From: JBDSKH01 sp050245915
Lineage (GTDB): Bacteria > Actinomycetota > Actinomycetes > Actinomycetales > Microbacteriaceae
DNA length: 64,000 nucleotides
NCBI GenBank assembly: GCA_050245915.1
Contig: JBFWWZ010000005.1
Coordinates: 40,261-104,260 of the forward strand
Reading direction: 5' to 3'
Shown: in pieces, positions 49,742 through 58,891 of the stretch
Numbering within the stretch: the first letter of the stretch is position 1
How the letters are laid out: every line of letters begins with the position of its first letter
Program-made: the position numbers and the translations under genes
The notes under the pieces: model-generated
What the model was told of the DNA's origin: nothing
The model's database searches: none
Seen by the model: the letters and a program-made list of their open reading frames with translations, nothing else

Positions 49742-51172
49742 GTGAGCACCGGATCCCCCGACTACCGCGACAGCGGCCTCGAGTTCCCGCCCGCCTTCGT
49801 CATCGGATCGGCCACCGCGTCGTATCAGATCGAGGGCGCCGTGCACGAGGACGGCCGCGGGCCGTCGATCTGGGACACCTTCAGCCACAGCCCCGGCCGC
49901 ACCGTGAACGGTGACACGGGTGACGTCGCCGACGACCACTACCACCGGCTCGAGCAGGATCTCGACCTGATGCAGGAGCTGGGGCTGGACGCCTACCGGT
50001 TCTCGATCGCCTGGCCCCGCATCCAGCCGCTCGGCTCCGGCGCCTGGAACCCGAAGGGCGTCGAGTTCTACGGCAGGCTGGTCGACGGCCTGCTGGCCCG
50101 CGGCATCCGGCCGATCGCGACGCTGTACCACTGGGACCTGCCGCAGGCGCTGGAGGACCGCGGCGGCTGGGCGGACCGCGACACGGCGTACCGGTTCGCG
50201 GAGTACGCCGCGCACACCGTGGAGGCGCTCGGCGACCGCGTGCACACGTGGACCACGTTCAACGAGCCCTGGTGCTCGGCCTACCTCGGCTACGGGTCGG
50301 GCGCCCATGCGCCGGGACGCACCTCGGGTGCGGACGCGCTCACCGCCGTGCACCACCTGAACCTGGCGCACGGTCTCGCCGTGCCGGAGATCCGCCGCGC
50401 CGCCACCAACGACCCCGAGCTGTCGATCACGCTGAACCTGCATGTGATCCGGGGCGACGACCCCGAGGCGAAGCGGCGCATCGACGCGCTCGCGAACCGT
50501 GCGTTCCTGTCGCCGCTGTTCCACGGGCGCTACGACGCCGACCTCCTGCACGACACGGCCGGCGTGACCGACTGGGCGTTCGTGCGCGACGGCGACCTGC
50601 AGCAGGTCCAGCAGCCGGTCGACGTGCTGGGCGTCAACTACTACTCCACCGTCACGGTGAGGATGTGGGACGGCGTCTCCCCGCGCTCGCGTGCCGACGG
50701 CCACAAGGACGTCGGCGGCACCCCGTGGCCGGGCAGCGACGACGTCGAGTTCCTCGTGCAGGAGGGGCCGTACACGGAGATGGGCTGGAACATCGCACCC
50801 GACGGGCTCGAAGAGCTGCTGGTATCGCTGCACGAGCAGTTCCCGGGCCAGCGCATGATGATCACCGAGAACGGCGCCGCCTTCCCCGACCGGGTCGTCG
50901 AGACCGAGGCGGGCAAGCGGGTTCCGGATGCGGACCGCATCGACTACCTGAACCGTCACTTCACGGCCGCGCACCGTGCGATCGCGCGGGGCGTGCCGCT
51001 GGAGGGCTACTTCGTCTGGTCGCTGCTCGACAACTTCGAGTGGGGCTACGGCTACACGAAGCGGTTCGGGATCGTGCGGGTCGACTACGACACCCAGGAG
51101 CGCACGAAGAAGGACAGCGCGTACTGGTTGCAGCAGCTCCTCGCGGAGCGCCGCACCCCGGTGGTCGGATAG
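49742..51172 (+). CDS. GH1 beta-glucosidase
   Basis: The 476-residue glycoside hydrolase of family 1 has the acid/base E175 in TTFNEPW and the nucleophile E376 in MITENG. Substrate-site segments ATASYQIEGA, DAYRFSIAWPRI and the C-terminal LLDNFEWGYGYTKRFG are complete. There is no signal peptide, so it should cleave imported cellobiose-type beta-glucosides in the cytosol. It is convergent with a LacI repressor, between which lies a degenerate palindromic repeat. It complements the GH3 enzyme and importer at 52.4-57.8 kb. Confidence 0.94.
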   Translation: MSTGSPDYRDSGLEFPPAFVIGSATASYQIEGAVHEDGRGPSIWDTFSHSPGRTVNGDTGDVADDHYHRLEQDLDLMQELGLDAYRFSIAWPRIQPLGSGAWNPKGVEFYGRLVDGLLARGIRPIATLYHWDLPQALEDRGGWADRDTAYRFAEYAAHTVEALGDRVHTWTTFNEPWCSAYLGYGSGAHAPGRTSGADALTAVHHLNLAHGLAVPEIRRAATNDPELSITLNLHVIRGDDPEAKRRIDALANRAFLSPLFHGRYDADLLHDTAGVTDWAFVRDGDLQQVQQPVDVLGVNYYSTVTVRMWDGVSPRSRADGHKDVGGTPWPGSDDVEFLVQEGPYTEMGWNIAPDGLEELLVSLHEQFPGQRMMITENGAAFPDRVVETEAGKRVPDADRIDYLNRHFTAAHRAIARGVPLEGYFVWSLLDNFEWGYGYTKRFGIVRVDYDTQERTKKDSAYWLQQLLAERRTPVVG

Positions 51173-51212
51173 CCGCTGCTTCGAGCGCTTTCGGCGCTAT
51201 TCAGCCACCGGC
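51171..51212. repeat. Degenerate REP-like element, copy 4
   Basis: TAGCCGCTGCTTCGAGCG and CGCTATTCAGCC resemble worn arms of the 16.4-kb element. It lies between convergent genes and contains or abuts the stop codons of both. Confidence 0.45.
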
Positions 51213-52229
51213 GCCGGGGGCTGCGGTGCTCTCGCGCACGAGCAGGCTGGTCGCGAGGTCCATGCGCGGCACGTTGTCGAGCGGCGCCTCCGACATCTGC
51301 AGCACGAGCCGGGTGGCCTCCTCGGCCATCCGCTTCAACGGCTGACGGATCGTGGTCAGCCGGGGGCTGACCCAGCGGGCCAGGGGGATGTCGTCGTAGC
51401 CGACGAGGGACAGATCGTCGGGCACACGCATGCCCAGGCCGCGCACGGCCTCCATCACGCCCAGCGCCTGCAGGTCGCTGCCCGCGAAGATCGCGGTCGG
51501 CCGGTCGGGGCCGGAGAGCAGGGAGCGCCCGTGCTCCAGGCCGCCGGAGGTGTGGAAGTCTCCGAACCGGATCCAGTCCGGGCGGATCTCCAGGCCGGCC
51601 GCTGTCATCGCCGAGCGGAACCCGTCGATCCGGGCGTGGGAGCACATCATGTCGGTCGGCCCGGTGATCGCGGCGATGCGCGTGTGCCCGAGCTCGATGA
51701 GGTGGCGGGTCGCCATGAGCCCGCCCGACCAGTTCGCGGACCCCACGGACGGGACGTCGGGGGAGGGGTCGCCCGCGGGGTCGATGATCACGAACGGGAT
51801 CAGGCGCGATCGCAGCATCGCGCGATAGTCGGGCGGCAGGTCGGAGAACACCAGCACCACGCCGACGGGCCGCCGGCGCAGCACCCCCTCGACCCAGTCC
51901 GGGGCGGGGGAGTGACGGTCGCCGCTCTGGGTGAGCACGACGCTGAGGCCGTGCTCGGCGGCGACATCCTCGACGCCCCGGATGATCTCCATCGACCAGG
52001 CCGCTTCGAGTTCGTGGAACACCAGCTCGATGAGCCGGGTCGGGCTGGACTTGGCGGTGCCGCGCCGCAGGTAGCCGGCGGCGTCGAGCATCCCCTCGAT
52101 GCGGGCGCGGGTCGACGCCGAGACGTCGGGACGGCCGTTGAGCACCTTGGAGATGGTGGAGAGGGAGACCCCGGAATCCTCGGCGATCCGGGCGAGGGTG
52201 ACCCTCTCGGGGGATGCGTTTCGTGGCAC
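51201..52229 (-). CDS. LacI-family repressor of the beta-glucoside operon
   Basis: The 342-residue protein has its HTH at about 10-31 (VTLARIAEDSGVSLSTISKVLNG) and an effector domain with LIELVFHELEAAWSMEIIRGVE, IFAGSDLQALGVMEAVRGLG and LSLVGYDDIPLARWVSP. GTG 52229 follows TAGTTT by 6 bases. It is divergent from the CUT1 importer and GH3 gene. Palindromic TCGAAA-c-TTTCGA sites in the intergenic region are likely its operators, and one half overlaps its own -10 box, suggesting autoregulation. Confidence 0.88.
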   Translation of the reverse strand: MPRNASPERVTLARIAEDSGVSLSTISKVLNGRPDVSASTRARIEGMLDAAGYLRRGTAKSSPTRLIELVFHELEAAWSMEIIRGVEDVAAEHGLSVVLTQSGDRHSPAPDWVEGVLRRRPVGVVLVFSDLPPDYRAMLRSRLIPFVIIDPAGDPSPDVPSVGSANWSGGLMATRHLIELGHTRIAAITGPTDMMCSHARIDGFRSAMTAAGLEIRPDWIRFGDFHTSGGLEHGRSLLSGPDRPTAIFAGSDLQALGVMEAVRGLGMRVPDDLSLVGYDDIPLARWVSPRLTTIRQPLKRMAEEATRLVLQMSEAPLDNVPRMDLATSLLVRESTAAPGAGG

Positions 52230-52230
52230 G

Positions 52231-52384
52231 GTTCGAAACTATCGGACAACCCGCGCACTTGTCGAGCCGATTTCGGCGATGGGCGCGCTCCCAACCCGAG
52301 GTTTGTTGCTCTTGACAGCAAATGACCGACCTGCGTAGTCTCGCGGCACCCAATCCATTTCGGCGGCGGAGTCGAAACTTTCGA
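52231..52384. promoter_or_regulatory. Divergent promoters and LacI operators of the beta-glucoside operon
   Basis: Rightward: -35 TTGACA (52312-52317) and -10 TAGTCT (52336-52341), 18 bases apart, with the 13-base palindrome TCGAAACTTTCGA (52372-52384) just downstream. Leftward: -10 TAGTTT (52236-52241, minus strand) lies 6 bases before the repressor GTG and overlaps a related TTCGAAACTATCGG site. Confidence 0.65.
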
Positions 52385-52394
52385 GAGGTGTTCG

Positions 52395-53696
52395 ATGATG
52401 AACAAACGCAGCAAACTGCTCGCGGTGACCGCGAGTGCAGCTCTTGCGGTCGGCGCGCTCGCCGGCTGCAGCGGCGGCAGCGGCGGCGACGGCGACAAGG
52501 TGACCATCACCTGGTGGCACAACGGAACCGGCGAGCCCCTGCTCAGCTTCTGGCAGGGCGTGGCCGACGACTTCGAGAAGGACCACCCCAACGTGACCGT
52601 CAAGGTCGAGGCGTACCAGAACGAGGAACTGCAGCGCACCCTGATCCCGAACGCGCTGCGCTCGGGCAGCGGCGTCGACCTGTTCCAGCAGTGGGGCGCG
52701 GGCGAACTCGCCGCCCAGGTCGACGCCGGTTACGTGATGGACATCACGGACCAGGTCGCCGACGAGGTGGACGCCATCGGCGGCGCCGTGTCGCCGTGGC
52801 AGTACCAGGGCAAGACCTACGGCCTGCCGTTCAACTTCGGCATCGAGGGCTTCTGGTACAACAAAGACCTGTTCGCGCAGGCCGGGATCGACACCCCGCC
52901 GACCACGCTCGACGAGCTCTACGCGGACATCGACAAGCTCAAGGGCGCGGGCATCGTCCCGATCTCGGTGGGCGCCGGTGACAAGTGGCCGGCCGCGCAC
53001 TACTGGTACAACTTCGCCCTGAAGTCCTGCTCGCCCGAGACGCTGCAGAAGGCGCAGACCGAGTACGACTTCTCCGACGACTGCTTCGTCAAGGCGGGTG
53101 AGCTGCTGCAGGAGTTCATCGACTCCGAGCCGTTCAACGAGGGCTACCTCGCCACCAGCGCTCAGCAGGGCGCGGGCAGCTCCGCGGGCCTGCTCGCCAC
53201 CGGCGCGGTCGCCATGGAGCTCATGGGCCACTGGGACCCGGGCACCATGGGCGGCATCCTGGCGGAGGAGAACGGCGGGGAGGCCAAGGCGCCTGAGTTC
53301 CTCGGCTGGTTCAACTTCCCCGGCATCGACGGCGCCAAGGGCGACCCGACCGCGGCCCTCGGCGGCGGTGACGGATTCTCCTGCGCGGCCTGGGCCCCGC
53401 CGGAGTGCGTCGACCTGCTCAAGTACATCGACAGCGTCGACGTGCAGACCGCGTTCGGTGAGACCGGTGCGGGCATCCCCGTGGTGAAGGGCTCGGAGGC
53501 CGGCGTCGCCGACCCGAACCTGCAGCAGGTGCTCGAGGGTCTGCACAGCGCGTCCTACGTGCAGCTCTGGCTCGACACCGCCTACGGCACCACCGTCGGC
53601 GGAGCCATGAACGACGGCATCGTCGCCCTCTTCGGTGGAGAAGGCACGCCGGAGGACATCGTCAAATCGATGGAAGACGCCGCGGCGACTCTGTAG
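52395..53696 (+). CDS. Extracellular sugar-binding lipoprotein of the beta-glucoside importer
   Basis: The 433-residue family 1 binding protein has lipobox LAGC (Cys25). It features VTITWWHNGTGEPLLSFWQGVA, LIPNALRSGSGVDLFQQWGAGEL and GKTYGLPFNFGIEGFWYNKDLF. ATG 52395 is used; a second ATG follows at once. Two permeases follow 3 bases after its stop, then a GH3 enzyme. Cellobiose or another beta-linked oligosaccharide is the expected ligand from this context, not from the sequence itself. Confidence 0.88.
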   Translation: MMNKRSKLLAVTASAALAVGALAGCSGGSGGDGDKVTITWWHNGTGEPLLSFWQGVADDFEKDHPNVTVKVEAYQNEELQRTLIPNALRSGSGVDLFQQWGAGELAAQVDAGYVMDITDQVADEVDAIGGAVSPWQYQGKTYGLPFNFGIEGFWYNKDLFAQAGIDTPPTTLDELYADIDKLKGAGIVPISVGAGDKWPAAHYWYNFALKSCSPETLQKAQTEYDFSDDCFVKAGELLQEFIDSEPFNEGYLATSAQQGAGSSAGLLATGAVAMELMGHWDPGTMGGILAEENGGEAKAPEFLGWFNFPGIDGAKGDPTAALGGGDGFSCAAWAPPECVDLLKYIDSVDVQTAFGETGAGIPVVKGSEAGVADPNLQQVLEGLHSASYVQLWLDTAYGTTVGGAMNDGIVALFGGEGTPEDIVKSMEDAAATL

Positions 53697-53699
53697 TCG

Positions 53700-54671
53700 A
53701 TGACGTCCTCCACGATCGCCGGGCCCGCGGTTACCGCGGGCCCGGCCCCCGCTCCGGCAGCCCCGCCCCGTCGATCCCGACGTCGCGGCGGGCTGCTGGT
53801 GGCGGCATTCATCGCGCCGGCACTGCTCGTGTACGTCGTGTTCGTGCTCCTGCCGGTCGCCCTGGCCGCGGTGTACAGCTTCTTCAACTGGAACGGGTTG
53901 AGCGCGCTCGACCGGTTCATCGGGTTCGACAACTACGTCCGCGCCCTCACCGACCCGGTCTTCCAGGGTGCGATCTTCCACAACTTCGCGATCGTCGCGC
54001 TGTCGCTCGCCATCCAAGGCCCGGTCGCGATCGCGGTGGCCCTGCTGCTGAACCGCCCCCTGCGAGGGCGTGGCCTGGTCCGGCTGCTCATCTTCGTGCC
54101 GTACGTCGTCAGCGAGGTGGTCGCCGCCCTCGCCTGGAAGCTGCTGCTGCAGCCGCAGGGGCCGTTCGACGGATTCATCGAGGCCATCGGCCTGGGCGAC
54201 CTGCGCCAGCTGTGGCTCGCCGACCAGTCGGTGGTGTTCTGGACCCTGTTCTTCGTCCTCAGCTGGAAGTACCTGGGCTTCGCCATCATCCTCTTCCTCG
54301 CCGGGCTGCAGGGCGTCCCGGAGGAGCTCGCCGAGGCCGCCCAGATCGACGGCGCGAGCTGGTGGCAGACGCAGCGGCATATCACCATCCCGCTGCTCGG
54401 CCCCACGATCCGCATCTGGGCCTTCCTGTCGATCATCGGCTCGCTGCAGCAGTTCGACATGGTGTGGGTGCTCACCGGCGGCGGGCCGGTGAACGCGACG
54501 ACCACGATGGCGACCTACATGGTGCAATACGGCTTCCAGCGTTCCCAGCTCGGTTTCGCGAGCGCGGTGGCTGTCGTCCTGTTCATCGTCTCGCTCGCGT
54601 TCGCACTGCTCTACCAGCGCTTCGTCCTGCGCCGCGACCTCGGCGCCGCCCTCACCCGGAGCGTGAACTGA
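53700..54671 (+). CDS. CUT1 sugar ABC transporter permease (MalF type)
   Basis: The 323-residue permease has a Pro/Ala-rich cytosolic N-terminus and six spans. Typical motifs are FNWNGLSALDRFIGFDNY, NRPLRGRGLVRLLIFVPYV and the EAA loop ELAEAAQIDGASWWQTQRHI. It starts 3 bases after the binding-protein stop and its TGA overlaps the next ATG by one base. As with the alpha-glucoside system, no ATPase gene is present. Confidence 0.9.
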   Translation: MTSSTIAGPAVTAGPAPAPAAPPRRSRRRGGLLVAAFIAPALLVYVVFVLLPVALAAVYSFFNWNGLSALDRFIGFDNYVRALTDPVFQGAIFHNFAIVALSLAIQGPVAIAVALLLNRPLRGRGLVRLLIFVPYVVSEVVAALAWKLLLQPQGPFDGFIEAIGLGDLRQLWLADQSVVFWTLFFVLSWKYLGFAIILFLAGLQGVPEELAEAAQIDGASWWQTQRHITIPLLGPTIRIWAFLSIIGSLQQFDMVWVLTGGGPVNATTTMATYMVQYGFQRSQLGFASAVAVVLFIVSLAFALLYQRFVLRRDLGAALTRSVN

Positions 54672-55516
54672 TGAGCGCCGTCGTCATGCGCCGCCGCGGC
54701 TTCGACTGGGGGCAGCCCTTCGTCTATTTCCTCGCGCTCGTGGCGGTCGCGATCGCGATCGTCCCGGTGATCTACGTGATCCTCGGCGGGTTCCGCACGA
54801 CCGCGCAGATCAACGAGGACCCGGCCGGCTTCCCCGACCCGTGGGTGCTGAGCAAGTACGGGCAGGTGCTCGCATCGGAGGCGTTCTGGCAGCAGGCGCT
54901 GAACAGCTCGATCGTCGCGCTGGCGACGACCACCGGCGTGGTGATCCTGGGCGTGATGGCGGCGTTCGTCATCGCGCGGTACGACTTCCGGGGCAGGCAG
55001 TTCGTGTTCTCGCTGTTCACCGCCGGACTGCTGTTCCCGCTGTCGGTGGCCATCGTGCCCCTGTTCGTGATGCTGAAGAACCTGGGGCTGCTGAGCACCC
55101 TCGCGGGGGTGGTGATCCCGCAGGTCGCGTTCCAGCTGCCGACGACGATCATCATCCTGGTCCCGTTCCTGCGGGCGATCCCGGCGGAGCTGGAGGACGC
55201 GGCGCTCATCGACGGCGCCGGCCGGTTCGGGTTCTTCCGCCGCATCCTGCTGCCGCTCTCCGGGCCCGGCCTGGTCACGGTCGGCGTGCTCGCCTTCGTG
55301 ACCAGCTGGAACGCCTACCTGCTGCCGTTGCTGATCCTCGGCAGCCCGAAGACCGCCACCCTGCCGCTCGGCGTGCAGTACTTCGCGACGGCGTATTCGC
55401 AGGACACCGCCGCGGTGCTCGCGTTCACGTCGATCGCGATGCTCCCCGCGCTGATCTTCTTCTCGATCGCCCAGCGCCGGATCGTGAGCGGCCTGTCCGG
55501 GGCGGTGAAAGGCTGA
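54671..55516 (+). CDS. CUT1 sugar ABC transporter permease (MalG type)
   Basis: The 281-residue permease has six spans, with LGGFRTTAQINEDP after the first span, VIARYDFRGRQFVFSLFTAG and the EAA loop ELEDAALIDGAGRFGFFRRI. It pairs with the preceding gene product. Its stop overlaps the ATG of the GH3 gene by one base (TGATG), tying uptake to hydrolysis. Confidence 0.9.
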   Translation: MSAVVMRRRGFDWGQPFVYFLALVAVAIAIVPVIYVILGGFRTTAQINEDPAGFPDPWVLSKYGQVLASEAFWQQALNSSIVALATTTGVVILGVMAAFVIARYDFRGRQFVFSLFTAGLLFPLSVAIVPLFVMLKNLGLLSTLAGVVIPQVAFQLPTTIIILVPFLRAIPAELEDAALIDGAGRFGFFRRILLPLSGPGLVTVGVLAFVTSWNAYLLPLLILGSPKTATLPLGVQYFATAYSQDTAAVLAFTSIAMLPALIFFSIAQRRIVSGLSGAVKG

Positions 55517-57828
55517 TGCTGTCGCCCGACTCCGTCGAGGAGCTGATCGCGAAGCTCACCCTCGAGGAGAAGATCGCGCAGCTCTACGGCGTGTGGGTGG
55601 GCGCCGGCACCGACGGCGGCGAGGTCGCCCCGCACCAGAACGACTTCGTGGACGAGAACGTCGACCTCGATCAGCTGCTTCCGCGTGGGATGGGACAGCT
55701 GACCCGGCCGTTCGGCACGGCGCCGGTGGATCCGGCGCTCGGCGCGCTGAGTCTCGCGCGCGCCCAGCAGCGCATCGTCGCGGAGAGCGCCCACGGCATC
55801 CCGGCCGTCGCGCACGAGGAATGCCTGGCCGGGTTCGCCGCGTGGGGCGCGACCGCCTACCCGGTGCCGGTCTCCTGGGGCGCGACGTTCGATCCTGAGC
55901 TGATCGAGCTGATGGCGGCGACGATCGGGCGGGACATGGCGTCGGTCGGCGTGCACCAGGGTCTCGCTCCCGTGCTGGATGTGGTCCGCGACGCCCGGTG
56001 GGGCCGGGTCGAGGAGACCATCGGCGAGGACCCGTACCTGGTCGGCACGATCGGCTCCGCGTACGTGCGCGGGCTCGAGTCCGGCGGGATCGTCGCCACG
56101 CTGAAGCACTTCGTCGGGTACTCGGCGTCGAAGGCGGGGCGCAACCTCGCCCCGGTGTCGGCGGGGCCGCGCGAGCGCGCAGACGTGCTGCTGCCCCCGT
56201 TCGAGATGGCGATCCGCGAGGCGGGCCCCCGTTCGGTGATGAACGCGTACACCGACCTCGACGGGGTGCCTGCCGCCGCGGACGCCGACCTGCTCACCGG
56301 CCTGCTGCGCGAGACCTGGGGTTTCGAGGGCACCGTTGTCGCGGACTACTTCGCGATCGCCTTCCTGAAGATGCTGCACGGTGCCGCCGCCGGCTGGGGG
56401 GATGCTGCCGCGGCCGCACTCACCGCCGGCATCGACGTCGAACTGCCGACGGTGCACACGTTCGGCGAGCCGCTGCTCGAGGCGCTGCGGGACGGCCGGC
56501 TGGATGTCGCGGTGATCGACCGCGCGCTGCGGCGCGTGCTGCAGCAGAAGCGGGAGCTCGGGCTGCTCGAACCCGGGTGGTCGGCGGTTCCGCCGGCGCT
56601 CGCCGGGCGCGATCTCGACGACCCGGAGTCGCTCCGCGGCACCGTCGACCTCGACCCGCCGCAGAACCGGCAGCTGGCGCGCACCATCGCCGAGCAGGCG
56701 ATCGTGCTGCTCCGCAACGACGGCGTGCTGCCGCTGGCCGCACCGCGCCGGATCGCGGTGATCGGTCCGAACGCGGACGACCCGTACGCGATGCTCGGCT
56801 GCTACTCGTTCCCCGCGCACATCGGCGTGCACCACCCGGATGTCCCGTTCGGCATCGCCATGCCGACGGTGCTGGATGCGGTGCGCGCCGAGTTCCCGGA
56901 CGCCGAGATCCTGCACGCGGCGGGCACCACCGTCGACGGCGGCGAACGCGACGGCATCGCGCCAGCTGTCGAGCTCGCGCGCTCTGCCGATGCGGTCGTG
57001 CTGGTGCTCGGCGACCGGGCGGGGCTGTTCGGCCGCGGCACGAGCGGCGAGGGCTGCGACGTCGAGTCGCTGGTGCTTCCGGGCGCGCAGCAGGACCTGG
57101 TCGACGCCCTGCTCGACAGCGGGCTGCCCCTCGTGGTCACGCTTCTGAGCGGGCGGCCGTACGCGCTCGGCCGGGCGGCGACGGAGGCCGGCGCGATCCT
57201 GCAGACGTTCTTCCCCGGTGAGGAGGGTGCTCCGGCGATCGCCGGGGTGCTGAGCGGCCGGGTGAACCCGAGCGGACGCCTCCCGGTGAGCGTCCCCCGC
57301 ACCCCGGGCGCCCAGCCGTCCACCTACCTGGCCGCCCAGCTCGGTCAGGCGAGCTCGGTCTCGAACATCGACCCGGGCGCCGCGTTCCCGTTCGGCGCCG
57401 GGCTCGGCTACAGCTCGTTCGAGTGGGTCTCGCACGGCACCGTCACCGAGATCGCGACCGACGGCTCGGTCGAGCTGACGCTGACGGTGCGCAACACCGG
57501 AGACCGCGAGGGCGCCGACGTCGTGCAGCTGTATCTGCACGATCCGATCGCGTCGGTGGTGCGTCCGGTGCAACGGCTGATCGGCTTCTGCAAGCCGCGA
57601 CTGGATGCCGGGGCGGCCGCCCGGGTGACCGTCACCGTCCCGGCCGACCTGGCATCCTTCACCGGGCGCGACCTGCGGCGCATCGTCGAGCCCGGCGAAC
57701 TGGTGCTGGGCTTCGGCCGGTCGAGCGGCGACATCCCGTTCACCCACGCGGTCACCCTCACCGGGCCGGTGCGCGTCGTCGATCACACGCGGGCGCTGCA
57801 CCCGTCCTGGACGGTCACGCCGGCCTGA
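55516..57828 (+). CDS. GH3 beta-glucosidase / beta-xylosidase
   Basis: The 770-residue glycoside hydrolase of family 3 has an N-terminal TIM-barrel with the substrate loop VLDVVRDARWGRVEETIGEDPYL (cut here to RWGRVEETIGEDPYL), KHFVGYSASKAGRN and the nucleophile D277 in VVADYF. Next is the alpha/beta sandwich (NDGVLPLAAPRRIAVIGPNA, GTSGEGCDVE) and a C-terminal fibronectin III-like domain (about 650-760). The usual SDW around the nucleophile is ADY here. No signal peptide is seen, so it is cytosolic. Specificity for glucosides or xylosides is open. Confidence 0.92.
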   Translation: MLSPDSVEELIAKLTLEEKIAQLYGVWVGAGTDGGEVAPHQNDFVDENVDLDQLLPRGMGQLTRPFGTAPVDPALGALSLARAQQRIVAESAHGIPAVAHEECLAGFAAWGATAYPVPVSWGATFDPELIELMAATIGRDMASVGVHQGLAPVLDVVRDARWGRVEETIGEDPYLVGTIGSAYVRGLESGGIVATLKHFVGYSASKAGRNLAPVSAGPRERADVLLPPFEMAIREAGPRSVMNAYTDLDGVPAAADADLLTGLLRETWGFEGTVVADYFAIAFLKMLHGAAAGWGDAAAAALTAGIDVELPTVHTFGEPLLEALRDGRLDVAVIDRALRRVLQQKRELGLLEPGWSAVPPALAGRDLDDPESLRGTVDLDPPQNRQLARTIAEQAIVLLRNDGVLPLAAPRRIAVIGPNADDPYAMLGCYSFPAHIGVHHPDVPFGIAMPTVLDAVRAEFPDAEILHAAGTTVDGGERDGIAPAVELARSADAVVLVLGDRAGLFGRGTSGEGCDVESLVLPGAQQDLVDALLDSGLPLVVTLLSGRPYALGRAATEAGAILQTFFPGEEGAPAIAGVLSGRVNPSGRLPVSVPRTPGAQPSTYLAAQLGQASSVSNIDPGAAFPFGAGLGYSSFEWVSHGTVTEIATDGSVELTLTVRNTGDREGADVVQLYLHDPIASVVRPVQRLIGFCKPRLDAGAAARVTVTVPADLASFTGRDLRRIVEPGELVLGFGRSSGDIPFTHAVTLTGPVRVVDHTRALHPSWTVTPA

Positions 57829-57841
57829 GGGCCTGACGGGG

Positions 57842-58891
57842 CTAGCTGCTCGAGCGCACCCCGCGCGCCGCGAACCGCTGCTGCAGCAGCACCGCGATGA
57901 CGATGATCACGCCCTTCGCGACGGCCTGCACCGACGTCGACAAGTTGTTCTGCGTGAACACGTTGGTCAGCGTCGAGAAGATCAGCACGCCGAACACGGT
58001 GCCGACGATGGTGCCGCGGCCTCCGATCATGAGGGTTCCGCCGACCACGACGGCGGCGATCGCGTCCAGTTCGTAGAGCTGGCCGTGGGTCGACGTGCCC
58101 GCCGTGGTGCGGCCGAGGATCATCACCGCGGCGATGCCGGCCGCGAGGCCGGACAGCACGTAGAGGGCCACGGTGTGGCGCTTCACCTTGAGGCCGGCCA
58201 GTCGCGCCGCCTCGAAGTTGCCGCCGATCGCGACCGTGCGGCGTCCGAAGGTGGTGCGGGCGAGCAGGAACCAGCCGAGCGCGGCGACGATCACGAAGAT
58301 CCAGATGAGCCACGGGATGCCGAGCAGGTCGCCGCGGAAGAACTGCAGGAACCCGTTCACGTTGACGATCTGGGTCTGCTTGTTGGAGATCAGCTCCGCG
58401 AGACCGCGCGCACCCACCAGCATGGCCAGCGTGGCCATGAACGGCACGACGCGACCGTAGGCGATCACGATGCCGTTGACCAGTCCCGCACCCGCACCCA
58501 CGGCGACGGCGACCAGCACCATCAGGAGCCAGCTGGATGAGGTGGCGGCCGCCTGCACAGCGGCGAGCGATGCGACCACGCTCGCGAGACCCATGACCGA
58601 TCCGACCGAGAGGTCGATGCCGCCCGCGGTGATGACGAACGTCATGCCGATGCTGATGACGCCGATGATGGAGGCGAACCGCACGATGGTGACGAAGTTC
58701 TCGAAGTTGGTGAAGCGGTCGCCCGCGGTGATCGCGCCGACCAGCACCACCAGCAGCAGCGCGATCACGAGGCCCAGGTTGCGGCCGACGGACCCGCCGA
58801 GGAAGCGGCGCAGCGGGCTGCGGTTCTCGGTGTGGGTGCCGCTCGCCTCGGTGACGACGGCGGGCGGGGCTGCGGGGGTCTGCTCACTCAC
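57842..58891 (-). CDS. CUT2 sugar ABC transporter permease
   Basis: The 349-residue permease of the RbsC type has ITAGGIDLSVGSVMGLASVV, AIGGNFEAARLAGLKVKRHT and VVVGGTLMIGGRGTIVGTV. GTG 58891 overlaps the ATPase stop (GTGA). It is the second gene of a minus-strand ATPase-permease operon divergent from its binding-protein gene at 60.6 kb. Splitting the binding protein from the membrane genes allows separate control of their levels. Confidence 0.9.
   Translation of the reverse strand: MSEQTPAAPPAVVTEASGTHTENRSPLRRFLGGSVGRNLGLVIALLLVVLVGAITAGDRFTNFENFVTIVRFASIIGVISIGMTFVITAGGIDLSVGSVMGLASVVASLAAVQAAATSSSWLLMVLVAVAVGAGAGLVNGIVIAYGRVVPFMATLAMLVGARGLAELISNKQTQIVNVNGFLQFFRGDLLGIPWLIWIFVIVAALGWFLLARTTFGRRTVAIGGNFEAARLAGLKVKRHTVALYVLSGLAAGIAAVMILGRTTAGTSTHGQLYELDAIAAVVVGGTLMIGGRGTIVGTVFGVLIFSTLTNVFTQNNLSTSVQAVAKGVIIVIAVLLQQRFAARGVRSSS

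Noticed and set aside
55516..57828. GH3 enzyme as a secreted protein
   Set aside because: The N-terminus MLSPDSVEELIAKLTLEEK has no hydrophobic core or cleavage site, so it is treated as cytosolic.
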